A DNA stretch of 64,000 nt. Origin: Lactarius indigo. Taxonomy: Eukaryota; Basidiomycota; Agaricomycetes; Russulales; Russulaceae. The stretch covers positions 1,240,001 to 1,304,000 of the forward strand of contig JAFKAC010000001.1 of the NCBI GenBank assembly GCA_025766275.1, in the 5' to 3' direction. Below, piece by piece: positions 10,701-20,100 of this stretch (position 1 is the first letter of the stretch; each line of letters begins with the position of its first letter). A program made the translations under genes and the position numbers. The notes beneath the pieces were generated by a model. It did not search any database. It saw only the letters and a list, made by a program, of their open reading frames with translations, and was not told where the DNA came from.

Positions 10701-12463
10701 TTCCACGCGTTGTCACCAGACTCACACAGCTCAAAGAAGCGCGACAGCTAGCCCAGACCCTGATCAAGAAGGCCCAAGATAGTTGGGTGAAACACCGAAA
10801 TACGCCCAAATATCAAATAGGCGACCAGGTATGGCTAGAAGGGAAGCATCTCCGAACCAATCAACCCACGGCGAAACTTGCGGCGCGACGCCACGGTCCA
10901 TTCAAAGTTGCCCAGGTGATGTCCCCATACAATTATCGCCTCGAACTTCCCACGCAGTGGAGTATCCACCCGGTATTTCACATAGATCTCCTTACGCCGT
11001 ACAAAAGTACAACTGTACACGGTGAGAACTTCCCACGACCACCGCCAGATCTTGTGGAAGGAGAAGAGGAATATGAGGTCGAGGCCGTCCTGGATGCGCG
11101 GCATTTCGGCCGTCGCAAGAAGCTACAATATCTCATCAAATGGAAGGGGTACCCTGACTCGGAAAATCAGTGGGTCGATAAGGACGATGTCTTTGCTCCG
11201 GAAGCAATAAGGGCGTATCTGACGGCCCGAACAACCGCAAGACATCTTAAAAGCCAGCCAGGAGGGGACCAGGGAGAGTATCACTCCTACCTCCGAGCTT
11301 CCTCTACCTATATGCCCACCTCTCCCCTCAGACATGTCACCACGGCGATCCTCCTCAACCAAGTCGCACAAGACGCCGCCGCCATCATCCAAGACGACGA
11401 AGAAACCGTGGTTCCAGCGGTCCAGCTCACTCCGTACACACCTGCAAACTTGCAAACGGGGCATATCACCGCTCAAGAATGGGCTGGCCTCCTACAGAGG
11501 TTCCCAGACCCCACGCGCCAGCCCAGCGACGAGCAGCATGCCGTCGCTCACATCTTCCGAGACGACAGCGGGGCGCGCGAACCAATCGCGATCATCCCCC
11601 CAGACGACGCTCTTATCGGTACTCGGGGAGTTTTCCCGACCGATCGATCTAACGAAGGACCAAGCGGAGATGGAAGCGGAGGAGGTCTGGCAGAAGACGG
11701 CGCAGGAGTGGGCCAGAGAACAGTTGAGGTTAGCGCAGGAGAGATTGAGCGAGTTGCGGCAGCGCAGGCAGCGATGCCGGACCAAGCTGACCATGACGAC
11801 GGAGATTACTACCCAGTCAGTCACCCCCTCCTTCGAACGAACCGCGACTCTGCTAATCCCGGAATCACCCCGTGGCTCCTGCACACCGATGGAACCCCCA
11901 TGTCTCGAGGACGTGTGCGACTGCCCGGCGTCGCATTACACACCCCCATTACGCGAGACGACGACCCGGCGCAGGTCCTTGCGCCTGAGGGGTTCCGGGC
12001 GAATCAACAGCCCCATCACGTTAACTTCCCCATCACCGGGCCGGACGGAGTAGAGTTGCAGGCGAGCCACGTACAGATCGTCGGAGGTGCGAATCCTTTT
12101 GTCCTGGGAGTTATCCCGGGATCCCCCTATCTCTATGGCAAACCACTTTACGCCACCCCCCATCTTTCGGCTGCGAATCGCGCCTTCATTGCCCACGAGG
12201 ACCTTGTCATCCTCGCCGCCGACAAACTCACCGACCGCGCACTCAACCACATAGGGGACGAGTCCTTGGTTGCGGAGGTGACGCGCTACCGCGCCGCGGC
12301 CCACGAAGAGTCACGCTTACAGGCGCGCATTCGCCAGCTCCGTGGCATGGTCCTAGTCGCCCGTGAAGACAAGATGGACTGCGTGTACCGACTAGAGCGC
12401 GCCGACGTGTTCCGACGTATTGAAGACGAGCAGCGTGAATGGATAGCTCGCGACTTTCAGTGA
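7730..12463 (+). CDS. E1 pol polyprotein (protease-RT-RNase H-integrase-chromodomain plus C-terminal extension)
   Basis: The frame is -1 relative to gag and fully open to TGA at 12461-12463. It is probably entered by slippage at GGGTTTT (7730-7736), 12 nt before the gag stop codon. Protease VDSGATDNFIHP (about 7870); RT with YMDDIGIA (about 8932); RNase H with ELEVDASGF (about 9376); integrase zinc domain with paired His and CADCQ (about 10000-10130), then D, D and E in ALDFITK, ISDRDPRFTS and DGQSERTNQW; chromodomain EEYEVEAVLDARHF…YLIKWKGYPDSENQW (about 11065-11175). A region of about 400 residues follows the chromodomain. RT has DYQVIN where related elements have DYRxxN, consistent with a CpG change. 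Integrase plus chromodomain usually direct insertion into heterochromatin. Confidence 0.9.
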   Translation, partial: GFSERLNPSAWVRALNCNSVIMTRFRSLRIPVSIRTNYRMADIKALVDSGATDNFIHPNFVKKLGIGLQPLPQPRKIWNIDNTENKAGSITHFTDLDVYAKGYHRTMRFLITDLGEENIVLGYPWLATYEPTINWRDAVIHEEVMPVVISTQDSPSCHTVIAAALTNDEKEAIILDMDEENTYLRATTSTELAIRAKTEEDPVELPAVYKTFERLFSEEASQRFPPARPWDHAIDFKPDTPSAIDCKIYPLTQEEEGKLKEFLDEKLQQGYLRPSISPYASSFFFVKKKDGKLRPVQDYQVINSHTIRNQYPLPLIQDLIYDLSNAHIYTKLDIRWGYNNVRIREGDQEKAAFKTKFGLFEPTVMFFGLTNSPATFQTMMNHIYRDTIAKHELRGTIIRVYMDDIGIATREGSTLADHIAAVTDVLRVAQDHDLYFKLEKCLFHQPQMDYLGVILERGVTRMDPVKVRGIKDWPTPTKVRDVRSFLGFCNFYRLFIRGFATHARPLNRLTRKDTEWRWTEDEDRAFKTLKRLVTKEPVLAHPKLQDQFELEVDASGFAVGAVLLQKKNDGRKHPIGYYSATLNEAERNYDIYDLELLAIVKALRHWRPLLAGSPHKIKIFSDHLNLQYWKTPQKISRRVAREVLELMEYDFEIHHIKGKNNGRADALSRRPDYDQGEGDNEGVVVLPPEVFVRATNTARALEIHPLLQTPRRRQDPKIIQTWVNAHQLKKIEGEWYKDGRLVVTGPMSTYRAIIHDHHDPPVHGHPGISRTQRIVERHYWWPRLRRDVYEYVTGCADCQRNKVNTRPTHTPLHPITAITDASPFHTIALDFITKLPMSQSYDSVLTVTDHDCSKASIFIPCNEEITAEETATLYVLHVFKRFGLPRKIISDRDPRFTSKFTKEVCRILGIKQNVSTAYHPQTDGQSERTNQWLEQYLRFWANERQDNWATYLPIAEFAHNNWPHEHTKQSPFMLLMGYDPTADWTDKPSPIPRVVTRLTQLKEARQLAQTLIKKAQDSWVKHRNTPKYQIGDQVWLEGKHLRTNQPTAKLAARRHGPFKVAQVMSPYNYRLELPTQWSIHPVFHIDLLTPYKSTTVHGENFPRPPPDLVEGEEEYEVEAVLDARHFGRRKKLQYLIKWKGYPDSENQWVDKDDVFAPEAIRAYLTARTTARHLKSQPGGDQGEYHSYLRASSTYMPTSPLRHVTTAILLNQVAQDAAAIIQDDEETVVPAVQLTPYTPANLQTGHITAQEWAGLLQRFPDPTRQPSDEQHAVAHIFRDDSGAREPIAIIPPDDALIGTRGVFPTDRSNEGPSGDGSGGGLAEDGAGVGQRTVEVSAGEIERVAAAQAAMPDQADHDDGDYYPVSHPLLRTNRDSANPGITPWLLHTDGTPMSRGRVRLPGVALHTPITRDDDPAQVLAPEGFRANQQPHHVNFPITGPDGVELQASHVQIVGGANPFVLGVIPGSPYLYGKPLYATPHLSAANRAFIAHEDLVILAADKLTDRALNHIGDESLVAEVTRYRAAAHEESRLQARIRQLRGMVLVAREDKMDCVYRLERADVFRRIEDEQREWIARDFQ

Positions 12464-12480
12464 GTCTGGAGCCTCACGCT

Positions 12481-12493
12481 AGAAAGGGGGTGA
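12481..12493 (+). promoter_or_regulatory. E1 polypurine tract
   Basis: AGAAAGGGGGTGA directly precedes the 3' LTR. This is the expected plus-strand primer position for a Ty3 element. Confidence 0.8.
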
Positions 12494-12949
12494 TGTTACG
12501 TTTCCCATGTCTGACCCTTACTATACCGGTTGTGACTACGGCAGTAAGGTAGATTAGTCACGGACTCGAGGTTTACGAAGGAGTTAGGTGTTTACGGTGT
12601 TTACAGATGACTCGATCCTAGTACAGGTAGTAGTAGTATTAGGATTGCGGTACTTACGCGATACGTTGGACGCTACAATACTGTGACTCATAGCAGCGCT
12701 TGAAAGCCTGCTTTTCTTGTATTTAAGATAGCTGCGGAAGACCAAGACACACCATCTTGGTCTTCTTCAATCGTCACTTCTCTTCTCGACTCCATTTCGC
12801 CTCTACTCGGTTAGAGGATCGTCTGAAGTTTCAGTGTCTTCGTACATCTGCAAGAACTGCCTTCGTGCCATACACCTTCAGCGTGACCAGCTACATCATA
12901 GTCGCCTACTACTCAGCTCAAGTCGAGCTAACGCCGTGACGGCGTTACA
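12494..12949 (+). repeat. E1 3' LTR
   Basis: 456 bp, collinear with the 5' LTR with seven single-base differences. It is followed by the target duplication GGTCG (12950-12954). Confidence 0.95.
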
Positions 12950-12954
12950 GGTCG

Positions 12955-13815
12955 GCCCTGTGTGTGCACAGAAAAACCGGTCAGTGCTAGGACAAGGCGA
13001 GAAGGCTGTGTGACAAACCTGTGTCAATGATCTCTTTGCCGTTGAGGAGCAGGAGAGGGATAACGGGCATATACAGCTCGATGTCATTGTCATCTTCCCT
13101 GAGATTGTTGAGCAGAGGGTCATCCGCCAGGTGGAAGATTGTGCACGTAATTGGCGCCAGCTCCGTGAAGATGTAACGCGCCGAGGCATGATCCTTGTTG
13201 ATGAAATCGGAATAGGAAATTTCGTCCATGTTGTGATCAAGGTAGGTGCCGGGCTGCAAGGCACAATGAATATTGCACGTAGCACGATGTAAAATGTAAG
13301 AACGTACAGTGAATTGTCGCAACCATTCCTTACGATCGTCTGCCTTTTTCTTGCTAGATGCGAGATCGATGAACTCGTGCTCCCCATCCTGCGTCGAGCC
13401 AGATGGGACCATATGTTCCGGCATGCGCGAGAAGTAGCTGCAAGAGTAGTCGCGTCCAACAATGCCGAGACCAGCCACCGCGAGTGCCTTGGCAGAGTCA
13501 CCTTCAGTCAGAATGAGCATGCATTGGGATGCAGTGCGTGTCCCCGCATTGTTCGCATCCGAAAGCTTGGTGATTCCAGTGAGACTGCCAAGGAAGTCAG
13601 CAATAGAACCATTGCCCCGATGCCCTGAATCGCTTACTGGTTGCAGTCTTGTGCCAGTCTGTCTTTTTGATCTGCTGTTCGGCCCTGAACTTGGCCCAAT
13701 TCGACATGTTCTCGACAATAGACGACTTGGACACTAGAGAGGAGTCAAAAATCGCGCGTACCATCTGACAAGAAGTGAGCCTCACCCTTTTTCATGAACT
13801 CCTCCGAATGCATGG
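12955..13815 (-). pseudogene. TOP2: TOP2 fragment, block 3 (part of TOPRIM and catalytic-tyrosine region) with internal deletions
   Basis: Minus strand from 13815. The segment with SSIVENMSNWAKFRAEQQIKK is followed by KLSDANNAGTRTASQC and then LTEGDSAKALAVAGLG, the TOPRIM glutamate motif of topoisomerase II. Introns fit at about 13575-13630 (GTAAGC…GGCAG) and about 13257-13310 (GTACGT…TTGCAG). After GRDYS the sequence jumps to YFSRMPEHM, so about 300 family residues, including the TOPRIM DxD, are missing. A second jump from SYSDFINK to DHASARYIFTELAP removes about 100 residues but keeps the RY of the catalytic tyrosine motif. PLLNNLREDDND and MPVIPLLLLNG follow, then the frame breaks. It cannot be active. 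It continues into 5299 if E1 is removed, and from 21842 if E2 is removed. Confidence 0.88.
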
Positions 13816-14591
13816 TGTCACGGACGCTCTATTTTTGCCTTATTTTTCCGTATTTTTACGGGTTTATTTGGTAGAGATACGAGTCTCCAACGCTGCGCTC
13901 AAACATCCAAGTCCTTATCATTAGATATGATAAGATGGTTAGTCACATGATGCCAACATGTGCACCTACAAGCACGTGACCCTGGGATAGTAACTTCCTT
14001 ATTGGATACTACCTCTTTAGGTCACTTTCCTCATTAGTACAGTAGTTTCTCATTGGACGATAAGCAGGGAACATTCTAGATAGTTCTAGACTACGTTGTC
14101 ATAGGGTTGTGACTCATAGATAAGGACACGTCATTGGTCTGTCAGCGTTAATGACTGTGCATCAGTCAGCACAATAGATAATGCTATTATTAGACACGAC
14201 GCGTCAGCGTCTGACTCATTACTATTACATGTACCTTTAGTAACAAGGTTCCGTAGTAATTCGAACTCAGCCGCAGCAGTGTATATAAACCCTCATGTAG
14301 CGTCCTGAGTGGAACCAACTTGTCCTCTTGGTTCTCCACTCAGGTGCGCATTCCTTTGTATTTCCCTTACTCTTCTCCAATGTTAACTTGTCCTCTTGGT
14401 TCTCCACTCAGCGTGCCACTGCGTGATCACCTTGCCTTTGACCTTGTATAAAGGTCTCACGTGTGCATACACTCCGCAGTGACTGTACGTTCGGCGCGTG
14501 ACTTGTCTCCGCGCTAGGCTTGGGTGTGCCCCAGTTCAGTTCGCTAACCTTCACCTTGGTCTAGTTGTAAGCGATAAGTCATACCGCTACA
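13816..14591 (+). repeat. E2 5' LTR
   Basis: 776 bp. It contains TATATAAA (14282-14289), a hairpin at the predicted start site, a second copy of the AACTTGTCCT motif near 14385, and a later TATAAA-like box near 14447. Confidence 0.95.
14282..14343 (+). promoter_or_regulatory. E2 core promoter, start-site hairpin and self-primer
   Basis: TATATAAA (14282-14289) lies 35 bp upstream of AACTTGTCCT (14317-14326), the exact reverse complement of the PBS. The flanks CTGAGTGGAACCAA and TTGGTTCTCCACTCAG (14305-14343) form a long stem with a one-base bulge around that motif. Confidence 0.75.
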
Positions 14592-14593
14592 TT

Positions 14594-14603
14594 AGGACAA
14601 GTT
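14594..14603 (+). promoter_or_regulatory. E2 primer-binding site (self-priming)
   Basis: AGGACAAGTT starts 2 nt after the 5' LTR and is complementary over 10 nt to the LTR motif at 14317-14326, the same geometry as E1 and E3. Confidence 0.8.
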
Positions 14604-15937
14604 CCTTTCACACGCCTCTTCACGTTTGTTTACCGGCGTTCTCCTTTTATCCCCTCTAGGTGGTTGACGACCACAAGTCCCTTGTGTTATCCACCTCACT
14701 CTTTGCCTGTGGACCTTCGTACGCAGAATCTGCGCTATCTTGGTACAACTCTATTGTCCGTAAAGTCGGCATAGATTGTGCTTGCCTATAGGCGTTCTAT
14801 CTGGTCATCAGTAGAACGTTTGGGTACTGCTTGCAGAACTGGTCACCACGCCAGATAAGCTGCAAGTGGAAGAGAAGCCTGCCAGGCCTAGCCTGCGACA
14901 GCTGTACGCGAAGTAAACAGAAAAGTTTGAGAGCGCTTCGGCGTGAGAGGCAGCCAACAGGTCGAGAAGACTGAGGCAGACAGCCTTGTGGCTCTACACA
15001 TTTCCTTACCCCATTCCTGAGTGTTCCGTTATCGCCGCAGCCTCGCGCAGTGTGAAACACCACTGTGTATTGGTCTTGCTTGATCGGACTCTCCAATCAC
15101 CTTCGACTTAGCGATTCGCGGTCGTCGTAACAAGTCGTCATATTATACCACCTTCCATTTCCAAACTGCCTTGCATATTTGCGAACGTTCGTCAACGTCT
15201 TCGACGTATCTTTCGGAGGAGACAGGAAACAGTTCTCCCTGTCCCAGCGCCCCCATCACCCCCACGTTCATATTTCACTCCAAATTTAGCCTCTGCTTCG
15301 GCATCGCTACACGTTCAGGGAGCAGGTCAATCGTCCACTGACCCAATCCCTTCACCCCGTTTCGCATCTCCAACTCCGACAGTAGCTTCGGAGCACTCCT
15401 ACCACTCGGCGCACTCCTCCTCCAACGAGACACTCGTTGACGACCCCCAAGCACCCCCTGTAGTTTATCAGCAAGAAGTCTTTGCTGGTGAAGAAGTCCA
15501 CTACAGGTTCTCTTTAGAAGGCGAACCCCAGAACGACGCGGAAGCTTACGTCCGCGCCATCTATTACGATAGAGATTTCCGTTTCGCCCTTCTCGAGCTT
15601 CACGGAGCCTTTGGCCTTGTTGCAGGCACCCCCTTCACCGTCCCTCAGCTGATCGCCTTCGCGGCAGCACTAGTCCCCGAACTTTCTCCTCCCCCATCCG
15701 TCCACTCCCACGATAGCTCCCAAAGGGAAACAGAGAGCAGCGCAAGCTCAAGCTCAGTATCCCACAGGAGTAACGTCCAAGTACAGAACGATCCTCTCTA
15801 AAGAAGAAAAAGAGTGGATCAAGAACTTCGACAACTGGGACGACTTCGACGAAGACGAACAGCTTCGCCTCATCGAAGACAGAAGGGAGTCGATTAAAAA
15901 GTACGAGGAAAGAAAGAGACAAGACGAGTTAGATAAG
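14604..15937 (+). other. E2 leader with an ATG-less open frame
   Basis: From about 15110 to 15800 one frame is open without an ATG. It is rich in Ser and Pro, then more globular (VVYQQEVFAGEEVHYRF near 15455). It ends at a TAA near 15800, and the coding-like sequence resumes one base over as KEEKEWIKNFDNWDDFDED, in frame with gag. This may be an N-terminal gag region broken by a one-base indel, comparable to the ATG-less N-terminal regions of E1 and E3. 14604-15110 shows nothing recognisable. Confidence 0.4.
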
Positions 15938-17164
15938 ATGTCCGCCGCTGCCGCCGCTCCACCCACACCAACAGCCCCTGCTCCGCCCCCAACTCTCAAC
16001 GACTGCTTGCGCCTCATAAGTGATTTAGGCCAAGTAGTCGGTATTCTTACACAAAAAGTCACGGACTTGACTGCGCAGGTTTCAGCAACCGCGGCCAAGC
16101 CTAGTACCAAACACAAGGAAGTAGTGGCCCGTCCCAAAGCCTGGGATGGGAAAGGCAACTCCACAGATGCCTGTCACTTCCTTGCCGCCTTCCACAATTG
16201 GGCAGGCTCACAGCAGGACGCTATGAATACCTGGGACCCGGCCCAGGGCATGTACTTCCGGGCAGAAGACCGCTGGATTATGGCGGTTCTTAACCTTATG
16301 GAAGGGGAAGCCAAGTCATGGGCTCTCCCCTACCTCGAACAACTTCAGTCGAACAACATTCCGTTCGGTAGCTCTTGGGACGAATTCGTCAAAGAGTTTA
16401 ACCGACGGTTCTCGCCCCTCGACACTACAGAGACAGCGAGGGAGCAGCTGAAGAAGACAAAACAGGGCCGCGGATCGGTTGCAGAGTACCGATCCGTGTT
16501 CGAACAGTACTCTGGACAGACTGGATGGTCAAAAGCAGACCTCCGCACCCGCTTTTACGATGGTCTCTCGGACCGCGTAAAAGATGCCTTAGCCTTGACG
16601 GACAAGGCCCACGTCGACTTCGACGACCTCAAGCAGGTCTCACAGTCGCTAGATCAGCGACTGAGACAGAGGGACTCAGAGAAGAAGGGCGGTTCGTCCA
16701 GCCAGTCGATCTTGCCTGCAGGCAAGCCGTCCGATCCAGACGCGATGCAAGTTGACGCATCACGTCAGCAGGGATCCGGCACGAGCAAGCCCGCATCCGG
16801 CGGAAAGACCTGGCAAGACTATCAAAAACACATGCAAGGCAAGTGTTACGGGTGTGGTTCTAAGGACCACTCAAAGAAGGATGGAAACCACGAACGCGAC
16901 GTGTGCCACCATTGTCAAAAGGTCGGACATAGGGCACCCGTCTGCATGCTCAAATTTATGGGGAAACCCGCCAAAGCGAAAGCCGCGGCCAGTAGTGAGG
17001 AGACCCCCTCCCAACCTTCTTCCAGTCAGTCGGCGGCTTCTACCGCCCAAACAAGTAATCCTGCACCGCCCAAAGCCAATACGTCCCAGGCAGACGTGGC
17101 AAAGTTATTGGCGGCGCTCACAGCCCAACAAGAGCAAATCAATGCTCTTAAGGCGGCTTTTTAG
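15938..17164 (+). CDS. E2 gag
   Basis: 408 residues from ATG 15938; the frame is open upstream to about 15650. A Pro/Ala-rich start is followed by a coiled coil (LISDLGQVVGILTQKVTDL) and the retrotransposon gag capsid-like domain (about residues 60-240; WDEFVKEFNRRFSP, LRTRFYDGLSDRVKD). Near the C-terminus lie an atypical Cys/His cluster (CYGCGSKDHSKKDGNHERDVC) and a standard CCHC knuckle, CHHCQKVGHRAPVC. The last ten codons overlap the region where pol becomes open in the -1 frame. Gag builds the particle and binds RNA. Confidence 0.9.
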   Translation: MSAAAAAPPTPTAPAPPPTLNDCLRLISDLGQVVGILTQKVTDLTAQVSATAAKPSTKHKEVVARPKAWDGKGNSTDACHFLAAFHNWAGSQQDAMNTWDPAQGMYFRAEDRWIMAVLNLMEGEAKSWALPYLEQLQSNNIPFGSSWDEFVKEFNRRFSPLDTTETAREQLKKTKQGRGSVAEYRSVFEQYSGQTGWSKADLRTRFYDGLSDRVKDALALTDKAHVDFDDLKQVSQSLDQRLRQRDSEKKGGSSSQSILPAGKPSDPDAMQVDASRQQGSGTSKPASGGKTWQDYQKHMQGKCYGCGSKDHSKKDGNHERDVCHHCQKVGHRAPVCMLKFMGKPAKAKAAASSEETPSQPSSSQSAASTAQTSNPAPPKANTSQADVAKLLAALTAQQEQINALKAAF

Positions 17165-20100
17165 ATCCAGGGGTAGTCATAGCTGCGGACTCCCCCTGTA
17201 AAACAGATACGGTTGACTCGGCCTCATGTAGTTGTAAGATATGCCTACGATCTCGCCTCGTTTCGGACTCGGACCAATCTGTAATTCCTACGTACCACTT
17301 TGTTTCTGCCTGTAATGTTGATAGTAGTGATGTCTCGGCTTCCTGTTCTGATTCTACATCTACATCTGCCTCGGAGATGAACAATAGTATTAGTGTTCCG
17401 ATTGCTCCACAATTTGTAGCAGCGCCGCAAGTGATGATTTCTGATGCAGCGCTTTCTTCATGTATTATTCCCGAAACAAAAGATAGCAGATCTCATTTTC
17501 ATATTTCTGTTGAATTACAAGGACGTCATCGTACTGTAAAAGTAGCAGCCATGGTAGATTCTGGGGCAACTTCGTTGTTCCTAGACAAGAAGTACGCTGA
17601 CCGCCACAAGATGTTGCAAGTTCCGCTGGAGCATCCCATTACCCTATACAATATAGACGGGACGCTCAACGAAGCCGGCAGTATTACCCACAAAGTAACA
17701 CTCGTCCTCAAAGTCGGTCCTAGTGCAGAAAAGTTCGACTTTATGGTCACTTCACTAGGTCCAGAACGAGTAATATTGGGACTGCCCTGGCTTAGGCATC
17801 GGAACCCGCACATAGATTGGCAGGAAGGCACTATGCGTCTCAACTCCAGCGCTGAAATAGCCGCACCGGAGATAGAGATAGAGGTGACGCGCATTATGGC
17901 GAACCGTATGGAACGCCGCCGTCTCCTTGCGGAGAAAGTGTTGGACACAGTCTCTGACGAAGTTTTCTGTTTGGCCGGTTTCACGTACTCTCAGCAGATT
18001 GCCGAGAAAGCGATAACCTCCAAACCAAAGAAAACCTTCGAAGAGATGGTCCCTGAACACTATCGAGACTTCGCAAAAGTCTTCTCTGAGGAAGAATCCC
18101 AGAGACTCCCTGAGCATCAACCATGGGACCACGCCATAGACCTCGAACCAGATGCAGTCAAACACTGGAAGGTCAAGACGTACCCCATGTCACCCAGTGA
18201 GCAAGTGGAATTGGATAAATTCTTAGACGAACACATAGGAAAAGGATATTTAGTGCCATCTAAGTCACCAATGGCATCCCCTGTGTTCTTCATAAAGAAA
18301 AAGGACGGCAAGCTCCGTCTAGTCCAAGACTATCGGCGTCTTAACAAAATCACCATTAAGAACCGATATCCACTTCCACTCGCTGCCGATATTATAAATC
18401 GACTCAAGGGAGCTCAGTACTTCACCAAATTCGACGTTCGATGGGGATACCATAATATCCGCATCAAAGAAGGCAATGAATGGAAAGGTGCCATTGTCAC
18501 CAATAGGGGTCTATACGAACCTAAAGTCATGTACTTCGGCATGACCAATAGCCCCGCCACTTTTCAAGCCTTAATGAACGCCGTCTTTGCCGATCTTATC
18601 GCACAAGGAGAGGTCGCTGTATATATGGATGATATTCTCATCTATAGTAATAACCTTAAACACCATCGCAAGATAGTACGCGAAGTGTTAACACGGTTAG
18701 AGCAATACGACCTCTATCTCAAGCCTGAGAAGTGCGATTTTGAGAAACAGGAAATGGAGTACCTTGGGATGATTATCCGTCCCGGAGAAGTGCAGATGGA
18801 CCCTGGCAAGGTCTCTGCAGTAAAGGAGTGGCCTACCCCGACTACGCTCAAAGAAGTAAGAGCATTCATCGGGTTCGCCAATTTCTATAGAAGGTTCATC
18901 AAGGACTTCGCGGCTATTGCCCAACCCCTTCATGATCTTACTAAGAAAGACACTCCTTGGATCTGGCAGTCTGAACAGCAGAAAGCCTTCGACCTGTTGA
19001 AGGAACGTTTCGTACAGGAACCTATTCTTAAGGTTTACGATCCGAACCTTCCAACTAGAGTCGAGGTAGACGCTTCAGGATTTGCTACTGGCGGTATTTT
19101 AACTCAGAAGTACCCGGATGGTCTCTGGCACCCCATTGCGTATCGCTCACAGTCTATGAGTAAAGAGGAGCGCAATTATGAGATCTACGACAGAGAAATG
19201 CTCGGCTTAATCCGCGCCTTAGAGGACTGGAGACATTTCCTCGAAGGTATCTCTTTTGAAGTGATCACCGACCATAAGAATATGGAATGGTGGGCAACCA
19301 TGAAAGACTTAAACAGGCGCCAAGCTAGATGGGCCTTATTCTTAAGTCGGTTTGCCTTCAAAGTCACTTATAAGAAAGGAGAATCCATGCAAGCCGATGC
19401 ATTAAGTCGTTTCTCACGAGACCAAGTCCGAGACTCTGAAGACAACCGCCAGGTACAGGTGTTAAAACCTGAGCATTTCCTAGCTGCCACTAAAGCGCAC
19501 TTCGTCCCCGAAATAGACTCCCTCGGGAGTCGCATTAAGCTCGCATCCATTAGAGAAGCCGAAGTCATAGAGGGTCTTAAAAGTATATCTAAGACCGCTC
19601 CTAAGGCTCTCACCGATGGCATCTTAATGTGGGAAGAAGAAGACGGTTTCATTTACCACCGGGGTAAATTATATGTCCCAAATGATCGTGCCCTCCGTAG
19701 AGATGTGGTAAAATCTTGCCACGACTCGGTCACTACCGGACACCCTGGAAAAAATGGAACTATAGAGCTAGTTAGTCGCTATTATTGGTGGCCGCGCATG
19801 TCAGGCTTTATTGCCTCATATGTAGAAGGATGTGATCGATGCCAACGCTATCGCAAAGATCTGCACCCCAAAGCAACCATTCAGCCGCAAGAAGTACCTG
19901 AGGGACCTTGGCAGATAGTTGGGATCGATCTAATCGGTCCACTGCCTATGTCACGTGGGAAGGATATGATCTTAAACGTTGTAGATCATTATACCAAACA
20001 GATTCATCTGTTCCCCGTGACTTCTCAGATTACGGCTGATGGGGTGGCATCCATCTACTTTGAGCAAGTCTTCCCCCTGCATGGGATCCCTCGCAAAGTC

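Larger units (their letters stand above)
5300..12949 (+). mobile_element. E1: Ty3 (Metaviridae) LTR retrotransposon, chromovirus, Tf1/sushi-like, 7,650 bp
   Basis: Two 456-bp LTRs (TGTTACG…GTTACA) bound the element. The target-site duplication is GGTCG at 5295-5299 and 12950-12954. The order is LTR, self-primer PBS, gag, then pol in the -1 frame (protease, RT, RNase H, integrase, chromodomain, long C-terminal extension), polypurine tract, LTR. gag carries three in-frame TGA codons while pol is fully open, so the copy is probably non-autonomous. The target is a TOP2 gene fragment. Confidence 0.95.
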
